The notes beneath the pieces were generated by a model. It searched no databases. It was not told the DNA's origin and saw nothing but the letters and a program-made list of their open reading frames with translations. Of a stretch of DNA of 64,000 nucleotides, positions 45,057-53,388 are shown in pieces. Origin of the DNA: Billgrantia kenyensis (GTDB taxonomy: Bacteria > Pseudomonadota > Gammaproteobacteria > Pseudomonadales > Halomonadaceae); the NCBI RefSeq assembly GCF_013697085.1, contig NZ_JACEFT010000009.1, positions 62,001 to 126,000 on the forward strand. The letters run 5' to 3'. Made by a program: the position numbers and the translations under genes. The stretch's first letter is position 1. Every line of letters starts with the position of its first letter.

Positions 45057-46517
45057 ATGACCGTGCTACCCGTAACACCCCGCAGCGATGCCCTGATCGG
45101 CGGCGAGTGGGTACCGACCCAGGCGCTGCTCGACGTGGAGACACCCTCCAGCGGCCAAACCATCGCCCAGATCGCCCGCTGCCAGGCCGAGGAGGTGATG
45201 GTGGCCGTCGACGCTGCGCGCCGCGCCTTCGCCGGTAGCCTGGGCGAGTGGTCGCGCTGGAGCGCGAAACGGCGCGGCGAGTGGCTGCTGCAGTTTGCCG
45301 ACGCCATCGACGCCGACCACGCCAACCTGGCGGCGCTGGAGTGCGCCGACACCGGCAAGCCGATGGCCCAGGCCGAGGGCGACATTCGCGCCTGTGCGCG
45401 CTACTTCCGTTTCTACGGCGGCGGTGCCGACAAGCTGCACGGTGAGACGCTGCCCTTCGACGAGGGCTTTGCCGTGCTCACCCTGCGCGAGCCCTATGGC
45501 GTGTGCGCGCAGATCATCCCCTGGAACTATCCGGCGCAGATATTCGGGCGCTGCGTGGCGGCGGCGCTGGCCACCGGCAACAGCGTGGTGCTCAAGCCAG
45601 CCGAAGACGCCTGCCTGAGCGTGCTGCGCCTGGCCGAGCTGGCCTGCGAGGCGGGCCTGCCGCCAGGCGTGCTCAACGTGGTGCCGGGGCTGGGGCGAGA
45701 GGCGGGCGCGGCGCTGGCCTCGCATCCGGCCATCGATCATCTCTCTTTCACCGGTTCACCCGAGACGGGTACCCAGGTGGCCCAGGCCGCGGCGGCGCAC
45801 CATGTACCGGTGACCCTGGAGCTGGGTGGCAAGTCGCCGCAGATCGTCTTCGCCGATGCCGACATGCCACAAGTGCTGGACACGGTGGTGCGCGCGATCA
45901 TCCAGAACGCCGGCCAGACCTGCTCCGCCGGCAGCCGTCTGCTGCTGGAAGCGAGCTGTGCCGAGGCGGTGCTGGGCGAGCTGATCGAGCGCTTCTCGGC
46001 GCTGCGCTGCGCTGCCGGTGAAGCCAACGCCGACTGTGGCCCCTTGATCAACGCCCGCCAGAAGGCCGGCCTGGAGGCGCGCCTGGAAGCCGCCCAGGCC
46101 GACGGCGTGCGCGTGGCGGCGAAGGGTGAACTGGCCGCCGGAGCCCCGGAGGGCGGCCATTTCGTGGTGCCTCACCTGCTCACCGACATCCCCGCCGGCC
46201 ATACCGTGCTGCGTGAAGAACTGTTCGGCCCGGTGCTGGCGGTGCAACTCTTTCGCGACGAGGCCGAGGCGCTGCGCCTGGCCAACGCCACCGACTTCGG
46301 CCTCTGTGCCGGTGTCTGGACCCGCGACGGCGGTCGCCAGCTGCGCCTGGCCAAGGGCATCCGCAGCGGTCAGGTATTCATCAACAACTACGGCGCCGGG
46401 GGCGGCATCGAACTGCCGTTCGGCGGCGTGGGGCGCTCCGGGCATGGCCGCGAAAAAGGCTTCGAGGGGCTGCGCAGCTACACTCGGCTTAAGACCGTGG
46501 CGATCCGACATGGTTGA
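45057..46517 (+). CDS. NAD(P)-dependent aldehyde dehydrogenase
   Basis: A 486-residue ALDH with PWNYPAQIF, the catalytic Glu in LELGGKSPQ and the catalytic Cys in NAGQTCSAGSR, and C-terminal FGGVGRSGHGREKG. It resembles the betaine/gamma-aminobutyraldehyde-type group. AAGGAG lies 6 nt before the ATG. Within the tetronate operon it could oxidise a tetrose or another short hydroxyaldehyde to the acid; the substrate is not determined by sequence. Confidence 0.92.
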   Translation: MTVLPVTPRSDALIGGEWVPTQALLDVETPSSGQTIAQIARCQAEEVMVAVDAARRAFAGSLGEWSRWSAKRRGEWLLQFADAIDADHANLAALECADTGKPMAQAEGDIRACARYFRFYGGGADKLHGETLPFDEGFAVLTLREPYGVCAQIIPWNYPAQIFGRCVAAALATGNSVVLKPAEDACLSVLRLAELACEAGLPPGVLNVVPGLGREAGAALASHPAIDHLSFTGSPETGTQVAQAAAAHHVPVTLELGGKSPQIVFADADMPQVLDTVVRAIIQNAGQTCSAGSRLLLEASCAEAVLGELIERFSALRCAAGEANADCGPLINARQKAGLEARLEAAQADGVRVAAKGELAAGAPEGGHFVVPHLLTDIPAGHTVLREELFGPVLAVQLFRDEAEALRLANATDFGLCAGVWTRDGGRQLRLAKGIRSGQVFINNYGAGGGIELPFGGVGRSGHGREKGFEGLRSYTRLKTVAIRHG

Positions 46518-46548
46518 GACGAACGATTCTCAGCGAGAGGAGAGAGGC

Positions 46549-47430
46549 ATGAAGGCATCACGCCGGGTCGGCCTGATCGGGGTCGGCCTGATGGGCCATG
46601 GCATTGCCGCCAATATTCTGCGCGGTGGCCATGCGCTCTGTTTTCTGGATCACCCGGGCAACCAGCCGGTGGAAGACCTGCTCGGCGCCGGTGCGGTGGC
46701 CAAGGGCAGCGGACGCGAGGTGGCCGAGGCCGCCGAGGTGATGATCCTGTGTGTGACTGGCTCGCCCCAGGTGGAGGCGGTTTTGTTCGAACCGGGCGGG
46801 GTGCTCGGAGGGCTGGCGCCGGGCACGGTGGTGATCGACTGCTCCACGGCGCTGCCGAGCTCCACTGAACGAGTCGCTGCTCGCGTGGAAGCCGCCGGTG
46901 GCCGCTTCATGGACGCCGCCATGACCCGCACGCCCAAGGAGGCCGAGGAGGGGCGGCTGAACCTGATCGTCGGCGCGCCCGAGGCACTGTTCACCGAGGT
47001 GCGCCCGCTGCTCGAATGCTTTGCCGAGAACATCGCCCACGCCGGGCCGGTGGGGGCGGGGCATACCCTGAAGCTCTTGCACAACTTCGTCTCGCTGGGC
47101 TTCACCGCGGTGCTGGCCGAAGCCGCGGCGGCGTCGCGTCGGGCCGGTATCGACGATGCGGCGCTGCTCGACGTGCTGGGCAAGGGTGGCGGCGGTGGGG
47201 TGGTGCTGGAGCGGCTGCGGCCCTACATCGAAGCCGGCGATCCGTCCGGATTCCGCTTCAGCGTGGCCAATGCGCTCAAGGACATCGGCTACTACCGCAC
47301 CATGACCGAGGATCTTGCCGCCGAGGGCGGGGTGGCCGAAGCGGTGCTGGCGCTCTATCGCCAGGCCAGCGATGCTGGCCATGCCGACAAGTCGGTGCCG
47401 GAGCTGGTCGGGTTACTGGAGGGGAAATGA
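46549..47430 (+). CDS. Second beta-hydroxyacid dehydrogenase (3-hydroxyisobutyrate dehydrogenase-like)
   Basis: A 293-residue protein with GLIGVGLMGHGIAANIL, VIDCSTALPSST, MDAAMTRTPKEAEEGRLNLIVG and the catalytic Lys in GHTLKLLHNF. It belongs to the same superfamily as LtnD but differs clearly from it. GAGGAGAG precedes the ATG at 46549; the frame stays open back to 46126 only as overlap with the ALDH gene. The substrate loop has TRTP in place of the SGG of LtnD. Probably the last gene of the sugar-acid operon. Confidence 0.88.
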   Translation: MKASRRVGLIGVGLMGHGIAANILRGGHALCFLDHPGNQPVEDLLGAGAVAKGSGREVAEAAEVMILCVTGSPQVEAVLFEPGGVLGGLAPGTVVIDCSTALPSSTERVAARVEAAGGRFMDAAMTRTPKEAEEGRLNLIVGAPEALFTEVRPLLECFAENIAHAGPVGAGHTLKLLHNFVSLGFTAVLAEAAAASRRAGIDDAALLDVLGKGGGGGVVLERLRPYIEAGDPSGFRFSVANALKDIGYYRTMTEDLAAEGGVAEAVLALYRQASDAGHADKSVPELVGLLEGK

Positions 47431-47486
47431 ACTCAGGCTTCGCTGGCGAGCTGAGCCAGAGGTAGCGCACCTTGAAATCGAGGTGG

Positions 47487-47549
47487 TCATTGTTGACGAA
47501 TGCGATTGATCTGCTCCAGGAACTCGGCGCTACTGCTCCTTACTGACAT
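47487..47549 (-). other. Twenty-codon frame overlapping the effector stop, possible remnant of a third gene
   Basis: Immediately downstream of the TOPRIM-like gene, an ATG overlapping its stop codon opens the peptide MSVRSSSAEFLEQINRIRQQ and then stops. The ATG position is typical of a coupled next gene, but the frame is only 20 codons. It may be a small peptide, the start of a deleted third gene, or chance. Confidence 0.25.
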
Positions 47550-48139
47550 GCCAGCTTCCCGATGCGGAGGCGTGTGCGTGCCAGGCTATCGGCACGCATG
47601 GAGGCCTCTTCCGGATCCCAGCAGCTGTAAACGAACTGGCTCAGCCGCTCGTTGTAGGCCAGACCCTGCCTGGGGCCGTGGCCATGATCGGCCACTATGT
47701 CCTGCTTGAGCGAAGAAGGCGAGTGACGAGCTACCAGGTTGAGCAAGGTTTGCTTTGGGTCGTTGAGGTCTTCCGGTGACTCCGGGAGCTTGGAGGGAGG
47801 GATGTGCGCAAATCTGGCAAAGTTATGCTTGTCGGCAAGCAACCAGGCTTCGACTTCACGAACCGCGACCCGGAAGAGCAGCTTATCTGGCTTCGCCTGT
47901 TGGCCAAGCCACTCCCCGATCAAGCTGGGAGCACACTCCTTGCGATCCAGGTCGGTCAGCAACACTACCGGGATATGAGGTGCCAGGTGGATCAATTCCG
48001 GCAGCTTCTTTTTCAGGTCGCCCGATCCTTTCGGTGGTATGGCAACCCCGATGCCCAGTTTGCCATCCGTCTCCTCGACTAACCTTTCCAGTACCGCAGC
48101 GCTCAGGCGATCCTCAACAGCGGTATAGATCGATATCAT
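47540..48139 (-). CDS. TOPRIM-like DUF4276-type protein, candidate defence effector
   Basis: A 199-residue protein. The first strand ends in a VED pair (E9, D10), a second strand carries VVLLTDLDR (D63, D65), and REVEAWLLAD (E95, E97, D103) follows. This order (Glu, then DxD) is what a TOPRIM-like metal-binding nuclease core shows; EVEAWLLAD is typical of DUF4276-type proteins. An ATG at 48145 is also possible, but 48139 overlaps the ATPase stop as ATGA and has GGGG at better spacing. The pair with an upstream RecF/SMC-type ATPase is the general plan of OLD, PARIS and similar anti-phage systems. Activity is unproven. Confidence 0.72.
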   Translation of the reverse strand: MISIYTAVEDRLSAAVLERLVEETDGKLGIGVAIPPKGSGDLKKKLPELIHLAPHIPVVLLTDLDRKECAPSLIGEWLGQQAKPDKLLFRVAVREVEAWLLADKHNFARFAHIPPSKLPESPEDLNDPKQTLLNLVARHSPSSLKQDIVADHGHGPRQGLAYNERLSQFVYSCWDPEEASMRADSLARTRLRIGKLACQ

Positions 48140-49290
48140 TCCCATAGCCCCAACTGCTCGATGCCCTTGGGGCGTGTCTTGGGCAGTACCACATCGGCCA
48201 CGCTCAGGCCTGCATCCAGCCCCAGGGCCTCGACCTCATCGACGGAACGCACCGTAGTGCCTTCACGGCTGGGTTCGAGCACTACTACACCCCGTGGGTC
48301 TATACCTAGGTTGTTGAGCAGCGCCTGGCTATGGGTACTGATCAGTATCTGGCGCTTGGTTTTACGGGTGCGCTGCACTCGTTCGACCATCGCTGGGATT
48401 TGCTCCACAACGGCCTGGTGCAGCGACAGCTCGGGCTCCTCGAGCAATAACAATCCATTGCCATCTTGCAATGACCAGAGCATACCCAAAAGCCTAAGCG
48501 TGCCGTCGGAAAAGTGCTCCTCACCCTGCCAGCCAGCATTAGGGCGATGGTGCTCGTACAGTGCCCGGAGATGTGGGTGACCCATATCATCCTTCTCGAA
48601 CCGCAGCTCCTTGAACTGCGGCACGGCAATGCTCAGCGCGGCCTGGATGCGCTTCAGGCGTGCATCTCGAGTATTTTTTTGTGTCTTGGACAGCCGCTCA
48701 AGGAAACCTTGGCCGAAAGGGTCATCCTCAAGCCGGTGGCCACCGATCTGCTCACCGAACTTGAGCAGCTGTGGCACCAAGTGAAGGTAGGTGGTTTCCG
48801 AGAACGCCCCGACAAGTTCACGAAAGTCACGATTGGCGGTAGCTTGCTCAAGGTGGGTCTGGGTTAGCACGAGGGGATCATCAAGCTCTCCTGCCAATGG
48901 GCGAGAAAGAATTTGCTTCCCGTGGTGCCAGACCTCCTCGGTGGTGACCAGGATGCGCTGCGCACCCTTGCCCTCAGGCCTGAACCCCAGCACATATTTC
49001 CAGCTTGGCGCTTCGTCCTCAAAGCCCTCCGCCAAGTGTGCCACGATCTTTACTTCGGGATCCCGACGGTGGTGCAGACAACGTAGTTTGGTGATGCCGC
49101 CGCGATCCTTGACTGCTTTCTGAAGCCCACCGCCATCTGGTTTGCAGATATCTCGCAGGAAGCGAAAGACATCGAGCAGGTTGGACTTGCCCGAGGCATT
49201 GGGACCGATGATGTAGGAGACGCGTGCAAGGTCCATCTCGGCTTGGCGGAAATTACGCCAGTTTTTCAATTCCAGATGCGTGATGACCAT
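48136..49290 (-). CDS. AAA family (AAA_21, RecF/OLD-like) ATPase, partner of the TOPRIM-like protein
   Basis: A 384-residue SMC/ABC-type ATPase: Walker A GPNASGKSN (residues 29-37), signature-like SDGTLRLLG (261-269), Walker B LLLLEEPELSLH (280-291) and switch His in STHSQ (H320). The middle (about 60-230) is the variable insert of AAA_21 proteins, probably coiled or lid-forming. There is no membrane segment. It is the first gene of a two-gene unit with a 4-bp overlap into the TOPRIM-like gene. Base composition is visibly less GC-rich than in the flanking metabolic genes, suggesting transfer. Confidence 0.85.
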   Translation of the reverse strand: MVITHLELKNWRNFRQAEMDLARVSYIIGPNASGKSNLLDVFRFLRDICKPDGGGLQKAVKDRGGITKLRCLHHRRDPEVKIVAHLAEGFEDEAPSWKYVLGFRPEGKGAQRILVTTEEVWHHGKQILSRPLAGELDDPLVLTQTHLEQATANRDFRELVGAFSETTYLHLVPQLLKFGEQIGGHRLEDDPFGQGFLERLSKTQKNTRDARLKRIQAALSIAVPQFKELRFEKDDMGHPHLRALYEHHRPNAGWQGEEHFSDGTLRLLGMLWSLQDGNGLLLLEEPELSLHQAVVEQIPAMVERVQRTRKTKRQILISTHSQALLNNLGIDPRGVVVLEPSREGTTVRSVDEVEALGLDAGLSVADVVLPKTRPKGIEQLGLWE

Positions 49291-49297
49291 AGTGCCC

Positions 49298-49413
49298 TCA
49301 ATCCAGCCGAACGACTTTCAGCGATTCGATGCCGCGGTTACCGACGTAGTGCTGCCATTGCTGGGTAGGAGTGAGAGAGTCGGCTCGCGTAGCTGGGTGT
49401 CAGTCTGGCTCAT
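49298..49413 (-). pseudogene. Frameshifted short coding remnant upstream of the ATPase
   Basis: An ATG at 49413 with AGGG about 9 nt upstream opens MSQTDTQLREPTLS and then stops out of phase. In the next frame the sequence reads SLTPTQQWQHYVGNRGIESL and ends in a TGA at 49298-49300, seven bases before the ATPase start. The 116-bp span is not a multiple of three. It looks like a gene reduced by deletion or frameshift; I do not recognise the family. The remaining 140 bp up to mtfA is AT-richer with no gene and may hold the promoter of the cassette. Confidence 0.3.
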
Positions 49414-49552
49414 GGAGTGTCCCTGTCGCTCCAGCGGCGATGAGTGTACTTAGCCGATAGGTTATACAGACCATCATGATGAATCGGTAGGATAGCCGCA
49501 AGAGACCATATATCTTCCTTGAACGCAAAGTCATGGATGGCAATACACGGAC

Positions 49553-50362
49553 CTAACGCAGTTCATCGGCAGGAAGCCGCTTCAACGGGTCCTGGCGGAA
49601 GTAGCGGGTGAGCAGGTCGTAGAGCTCGGGGTAGGCGCCACTGAGTACGTCGGGGCCGCTGAAGAAGTACTCGCAGCACACCGCGAAGCACTCGCCGGGA
49701 TGGGTGGCGGCGTAGTCGTCGATGGGCGGCGCCTCGCCGCGCTCGAGATGGGCCTGGAGGTCGTCCCACACCGCGGTGAAGACGCGATGCCACTCCTTGG
49801 GATCCATGTCCCGGGGCAGCGGCGGGAAGCCGTCGATATCCAGCGAGTTGCCCATGTCGAGCTTGTGGGCGAGCTCGTGGATCACCACGTTGAAGCCGCT
49901 GAAGTCGCCGCTCTCCATCAGATCGGGGAAGGCCACCACCACCGGCCCCTGGGCCGAGGTCTCGCCGGCGCGCTCGTCCTCGTAGGCGTGCATCACACCG
50001 AATTCGTCCATCTCCTCCACCTGACGGTGGAAGGCATCGGGCAGGATCAGGATTTCGTGGAAGCCGGCGAAGGCCTCGTCATGCTCGTCGTCCGACCAGC
50101 CCAGCGTCAGCAGGCAGGCCTGGGCGGCCAGGGCCAGCTGGGCAGGCTCGTCGAAGGGGGTGTGGGCGGCCAGGTCGGGATGCATGCTGGTGCGCTTGGC
50201 ATGCAGGAAGTGCCAGGCGCGCCGGCCCAGGCGCTGGCCTTCCTCGTCGCTGAGAAAGGCCAGCAGCGGCAGGCGCGAGCGGGCCTCGGCCCAGGCTTCC
50301 GCAGGAAGCGGGTGGCGGGCCTCGAAGCGCTCGGCCCGCCAGCGACGCAGGCGGTCGAACAT
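49553..50362 (-). CDS. mtfA: Zinc-dependent peptidase MtfA (M90 family)
   Basis: A 269-residue protein with the zinc motif HELAH in VVIHELAHKLDMGN and the downstream Glu region FAVCCEYFFSGPD. In E. coli MtfA is an aminopeptidase-like factor that modulates the Mlc repressor and so the glucose PTS. It lies 4 bp downstream of the GNAT-nitrilase gene and is probably translated from the same message. Confidence 0.93.
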   Translation of the reverse strand: MFDRLRRWRAERFEARHPLPAEAWAEARSRLPLLAFLSDEEGQRLGRRAWHFLHAKRTSMHPDLAAHTPFDEPAQLALAAQACLLTLGWSDDEHDEAFAGFHEILILPDAFHRQVEEMDEFGVMHAYEDERAGETSAQGPVVVAFPDLMESGDFSGFNVVIHELAHKLDMGNSLDIDGFPPLPRDMDPKEWHRVFTAVWDDLQAHLERGEAPPIDDYAATHPGECFAVCCEYFFSGPDVLSGAYPELYDLLTRYFRQDPLKRLPADELR

Positions 50363-50366
50363 GGCC

Positions 50367-51935
50367 TCAGCTCTCCTCCTGCCGCGCGCCGGACTTCCAC
50401 GACCAGTCGCGCCAGCGCAGGTCGAACAGGTCCTTGCGCCGATCCTTGAGATTGGTCACCGAGCCTTCGGCGCGCACCACGGTGAGCCGGGTGAGGTCGA
50501 GATCGGAGAAGATCACCATCTCGGTGTTGGGCGTGGTCTCGGAGAGCACCGCGTCGTGGGGGAAGGCGAAGTCCGAGGGCGTGAAAACCGACGACTGGGC
50601 GTACTGGATGTCGAGGTTGCGGATCGACGGCACGTTGCCCACGCTGCCGCATAGCACGACGTAGCACTCGTTCTCGATGGCCCGGGCCTGGGAACAGTGG
50701 CGCACCCGCAGGTAGCCGTTCTTGGTGTCGGTCCAGAACGGCACGAACAGGATGTCCATGTCCTGGTCGGCCAGCAGCCGGCCGAGTTCGGGGAACTCTA
50801 CGTCATAGCAGATCAGGATGCCGACGCGGCCGGCGTCGGTCTCGAACACGCGCAGCTCGTCGCCGCCCTCGATCACCCACTCGCGGCGCTCCTGGGGCGT
50901 GATGTGCAGCTTGGATTGCTTCTCGACGTCGCCGTCGCGATGGCACAGGTAGCTGACGTTGTAGAGCCGGTCGTCCTCGCCCACCTCGATCATCGAACCG
51001 GCAATGATGTTGATATTGTAGGAGACCGCCATGCGCGAAATCTCGGTCTTGAACTGCTCGGTGAAGCCGGCCAGGTAGCGGATGGCGGCGAGCTGGTCCT
51101 GCTGGGTGGCGCGGTCCTGCAAGCCCATCAGCGGCGCGTTGAACAGCTCCGGGAACACCGCAAAGTCGCTCTGGTAGCTGGAGATGGCGTCGACGAAGTA
51201 CTCCACCTGCTGCAGCACCGACTCCACCGAAGCGGATTCGCGCATCTGCCACTGCACGGCGCCGACCCGAACCTGGGTGGGGCGATTCTCCAGCACCCGT
51301 TCGGCGGGCTCGTAAAGAATGTTGTTCCACTCCAGCAGGGTGGCGTAGCCCTGGGACTTCTCGTCCTCGGGCAGGTACTTGCGCAGCAGCCGCTTGACCA
51401 AAAAGTCGTTAGCCAACTGGAAGGAGAGAATCGGGTCGTGGATCTCCTTGCGCGCCACTCGGTCGAGGTACTCGGTGGGGCTCAGCTCCGGGTGCTCGTG
51501 GAAGTTGGGGATGCGACCGCCGGCGAGTATCGCCCGCAGGTTGAGCGAGCGGCACAGCTCCTTGCGTGCCTCGTAGAGACGCCGGCCCAGGCGGTAGCCG
51601 CGATAGTCGGGGTGGATCAGCACGTCCAGCCCGTACATGGCATCGCCCTCGGGGTCGTTCAAGATGATCTCGCGGTTGCCTACCAGGTCGTCGTACTTGT
51701 GCGGGTTGGAGAACTCGTCGTAGTCGACCCGCACGGTGAGCGCCACGCCCACCAGCCGCTCGTCGTCCTCGATGGCGATCTGGCCGTCGGGGAACTCCTG
51801 GATCAGCCGGTCGATGGAGTGCTGCGGCCAGGCGCCGCCGATGTCGTCGTAGACGGCATCCATCAGCTGCTTGAGCTGAGGGTAATCGTCCTGCGTCAGG
51901 TTGCGGAGATTGAGGTGCAGGTCGTCAAGGGACAT
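50367..51935 (-). CDS. Bifunctional GNAT acetyltransferase / carbon-nitrogen hydrolase (nitrilase) family protein
   Basis: A 522-residue fusion. N-terminal GNAT domain (about 1-190; acetyl-CoA region YRGYRLGRRLYEARKELC) and C-terminal nitrilase domain (about 225-510) with the Glu-Lys-Cys triad in FAVFPELFN, QSKLHITPQER and GILICYDVEFPE. This two-domain architecture is recurrent in proteobacteria; substrates are unknown. AGGA lies 10 nt before the ATG. Followed by mtfA with a 4-bp gap. Confidence 0.9.
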   Translation of the reverse strand: MSLDDLHLNLRNLTQDDYPQLKQLMDAVYDDIGGAWPQHSIDRLIQEFPDGQIAIEDDERLVGVALTVRVDYDEFSNPHKYDDLVGNREIILNDPEGDAMYGLDVLIHPDYRGYRLGRRLYEARKELCRSLNLRAILAGGRIPNFHEHPELSPTEYLDRVARKEIHDPILSFQLANDFLVKRLLRKYLPEDEKSQGYATLLEWNNILYEPAERVLENRPTQVRVGAVQWQMRESASVESVLQQVEYFVDAISSYQSDFAVFPELFNAPLMGLQDRATQQDQLAAIRYLAGFTEQFKTEISRMAVSYNINIIAGSMIEVGEDDRLYNVSYLCHRDGDVEKQSKLHITPQERREWVIEGGDELRVFETDAGRVGILICYDVEFPELGRLLADQDMDILFVPFWTDTKNGYLRVRHCSQARAIENECYVVLCGSVGNVPSIRNLDIQYAQSSVFTPSDFAFPHDAVLSETTPNTEMVIFSDLDLTRLTVVRAEGSVTNLKDRRKDLFDLRWRDWSWKSGARQEES

Positions 51936-52098
51936 TGCGCTCGGTTCCTGATCAGGGGAAAAGGCAATTCTAGCATGAGGGACGGGTGGTCCCGCCGTTG
52001 CCGTTCGGTAGCGGAACTGTCATGCCAGCGTCATCGATGCCTTTCAGGATGGCTCCACGAATTCGAATTTGCGACTACGCTGAGATTCGGGAGAGTCG

Positions 52099-53388
52099 AT
52101 GACAGCCATGCCACGCCTTCACCGGCAACGCGGACGCAGCATGAACCCGAACAAGAACAATCACCCAGGGGCGCACGCAGCGCCCGATGATCGCCAGCGC
52201 ATCCGGCTCGAGGCCGTGAGCAAGCGCTGGGGCGATACCACTGCCGTCGACGCCATCGGCTTCGATGTGGCGCCGGGGGAGTTTGTCATCCTGCTTGGCC
52301 CTTCGGGCTGCGGCAAGTCGACCACGCTGCGCATGATCGCCGGGCTCGAACAGGCGTCCGCCGGTCGCATCGAGATCGGCGGGCGCGACGTCACCCACCT
52401 GCCGCCGGGCGACCGTGGCATCAGCATGGTGTTCCAGTCCTACGCGCTGTTTCCTCACCTGAGCGTGGCCGACAACATCGTCTTCGGCCTGCGCAGCCGC
52501 AAGGTGCCCAAGGCCGAGCGCCGCGAGCGCCTGGCGCGGGTGGCCCAACTGGTCGATCTCGAAGCCTATCTCGAGCGCAAGCCGGCCCAGCTCTCCGGCG
52601 GCCAGCGCCAGCGGGTCGCGCTGGCCCGGGCGATCATCTCCGAACACCCCATCTGCCTGATGGACGAGCCGCTGTCCAACCTCGACGCCCGCCTGCGCGG
52701 CGAGATGCGCCGCGAGATCAAGGCCCTGCAGCAGCGGCTCGGCATGACGGTGATCTACGTCACCCACGACCAGGTCGAGGCGATGAGCATGGGCGATCGG
52801 GTGATCCTGATGCAGGAGGGTCGCATCGTACAGGATGCCACGCCAAGCGAGCTCTACGAGCGCCCGGCCAGCGCCTTCGCTGCCAGCTTCATCGGCAGCC
52901 CGGCGATGAACCTGGTGACGCTTGCCGCAGCGGCGGACGGCGCCGTGATCGATGGCGAGCCCCGCTGCAGTGTGGCACCCCACGAAGCCAAGGGGCACTG
53001 GCTGGGCCTGCGCCCGGAGGAGGTGCGCCTGCTGCCGGCTGATGAGCCCGGCGTGCCCGCCGAGGTGATCGATGCCGAATACCTCGGCGCCGACAGCATC
53101 GTGCGGCTCAAGGTGGGTAGCCAGCAGCTGCGCGCCCGCCTCGACGGCAGGCCATCACTCGCTGCCGGGGCGGCCTGCCGGCTGCAGTGGCGGCCAGAGA
53201 CGGCGCATTTCTTCGATGCGAGCGATGGGCAACGTTTGGCGATAACGGGCCACGACCTGTCAGCGCGGACGGGGCGCCATCGCTTCGAGCCGGGCCGCCC
53301 CGGTGCCCAAGGCAATGCAGTGCAAGACCGTGAGGCCCAGGCCTCGTCATATCCCGCAGGGAACGACTCTCCAGGAGTGAACCGATGA
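52099..53388 (+). CDS. ABC transporter ATP-binding protein, UgpC/MalK type
   Basis: A 429-residue CUT1-family ATPase: Walker [11 protein letters not shown]-loop [11 protein letters not shown], signature LSGGQRQRV, Walker [12 protein letters not shown], plus a C-terminal TOBE regulatory domain. It is longer than usual (about 360) because of a roughly 33-residue N-terminal extension and a tail of about 45 residues. GGGAG lies 5 nt before the ATG at 52099; starting at 52141 would give a more typical N-terminus but without a ribosome site. ATGA overlap with the binding-protein gene. Confidence 0.9.
   Translation: MTAMPRLHRQRGRSMNPNKNNHPGAHAAPDDRQRIRLEAVSKRWGDTTAVDAIGFDVAPGEFVILLGPSGCGKSTTLRMIAGLEQASAGRIEIGGRDVTHLPPGDRGISMVFQSYALFPHLSVADNIVFGLRSRKVPKAERRERLARVAQLVDLEAYLERKPAQLSGGQRQRVALARAIISEHPICLMDEPLSNLDARLRGEMRREIKALQQRLGMTVIYVTHDQVEAMSMGDRVILMQEGRIVQDATPSELYERPASAFAASFIGSPAMNLVTLAAAADGAVIDGEPRCSVAPHEAKGHWLGLRPEEVRLLPADEPGVPAEVIDAEYLGADSIVRLKVGSQQLRARLDGRPSLAAGAACRLQWRPETAHFFDASDGQRLAITGHDLSARTGRHRFEPGRPGAQGNAVQDREAQASSYPAGNDSPGVNR

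Noticed and set aside
47431..49552. Mobile element carrying the AAA/TOPRIM-like cassette
   Set aside because: No transposase, integrase, tRNA target or clear terminal repeats could be found at its edges, so only the cassette itself is reported.
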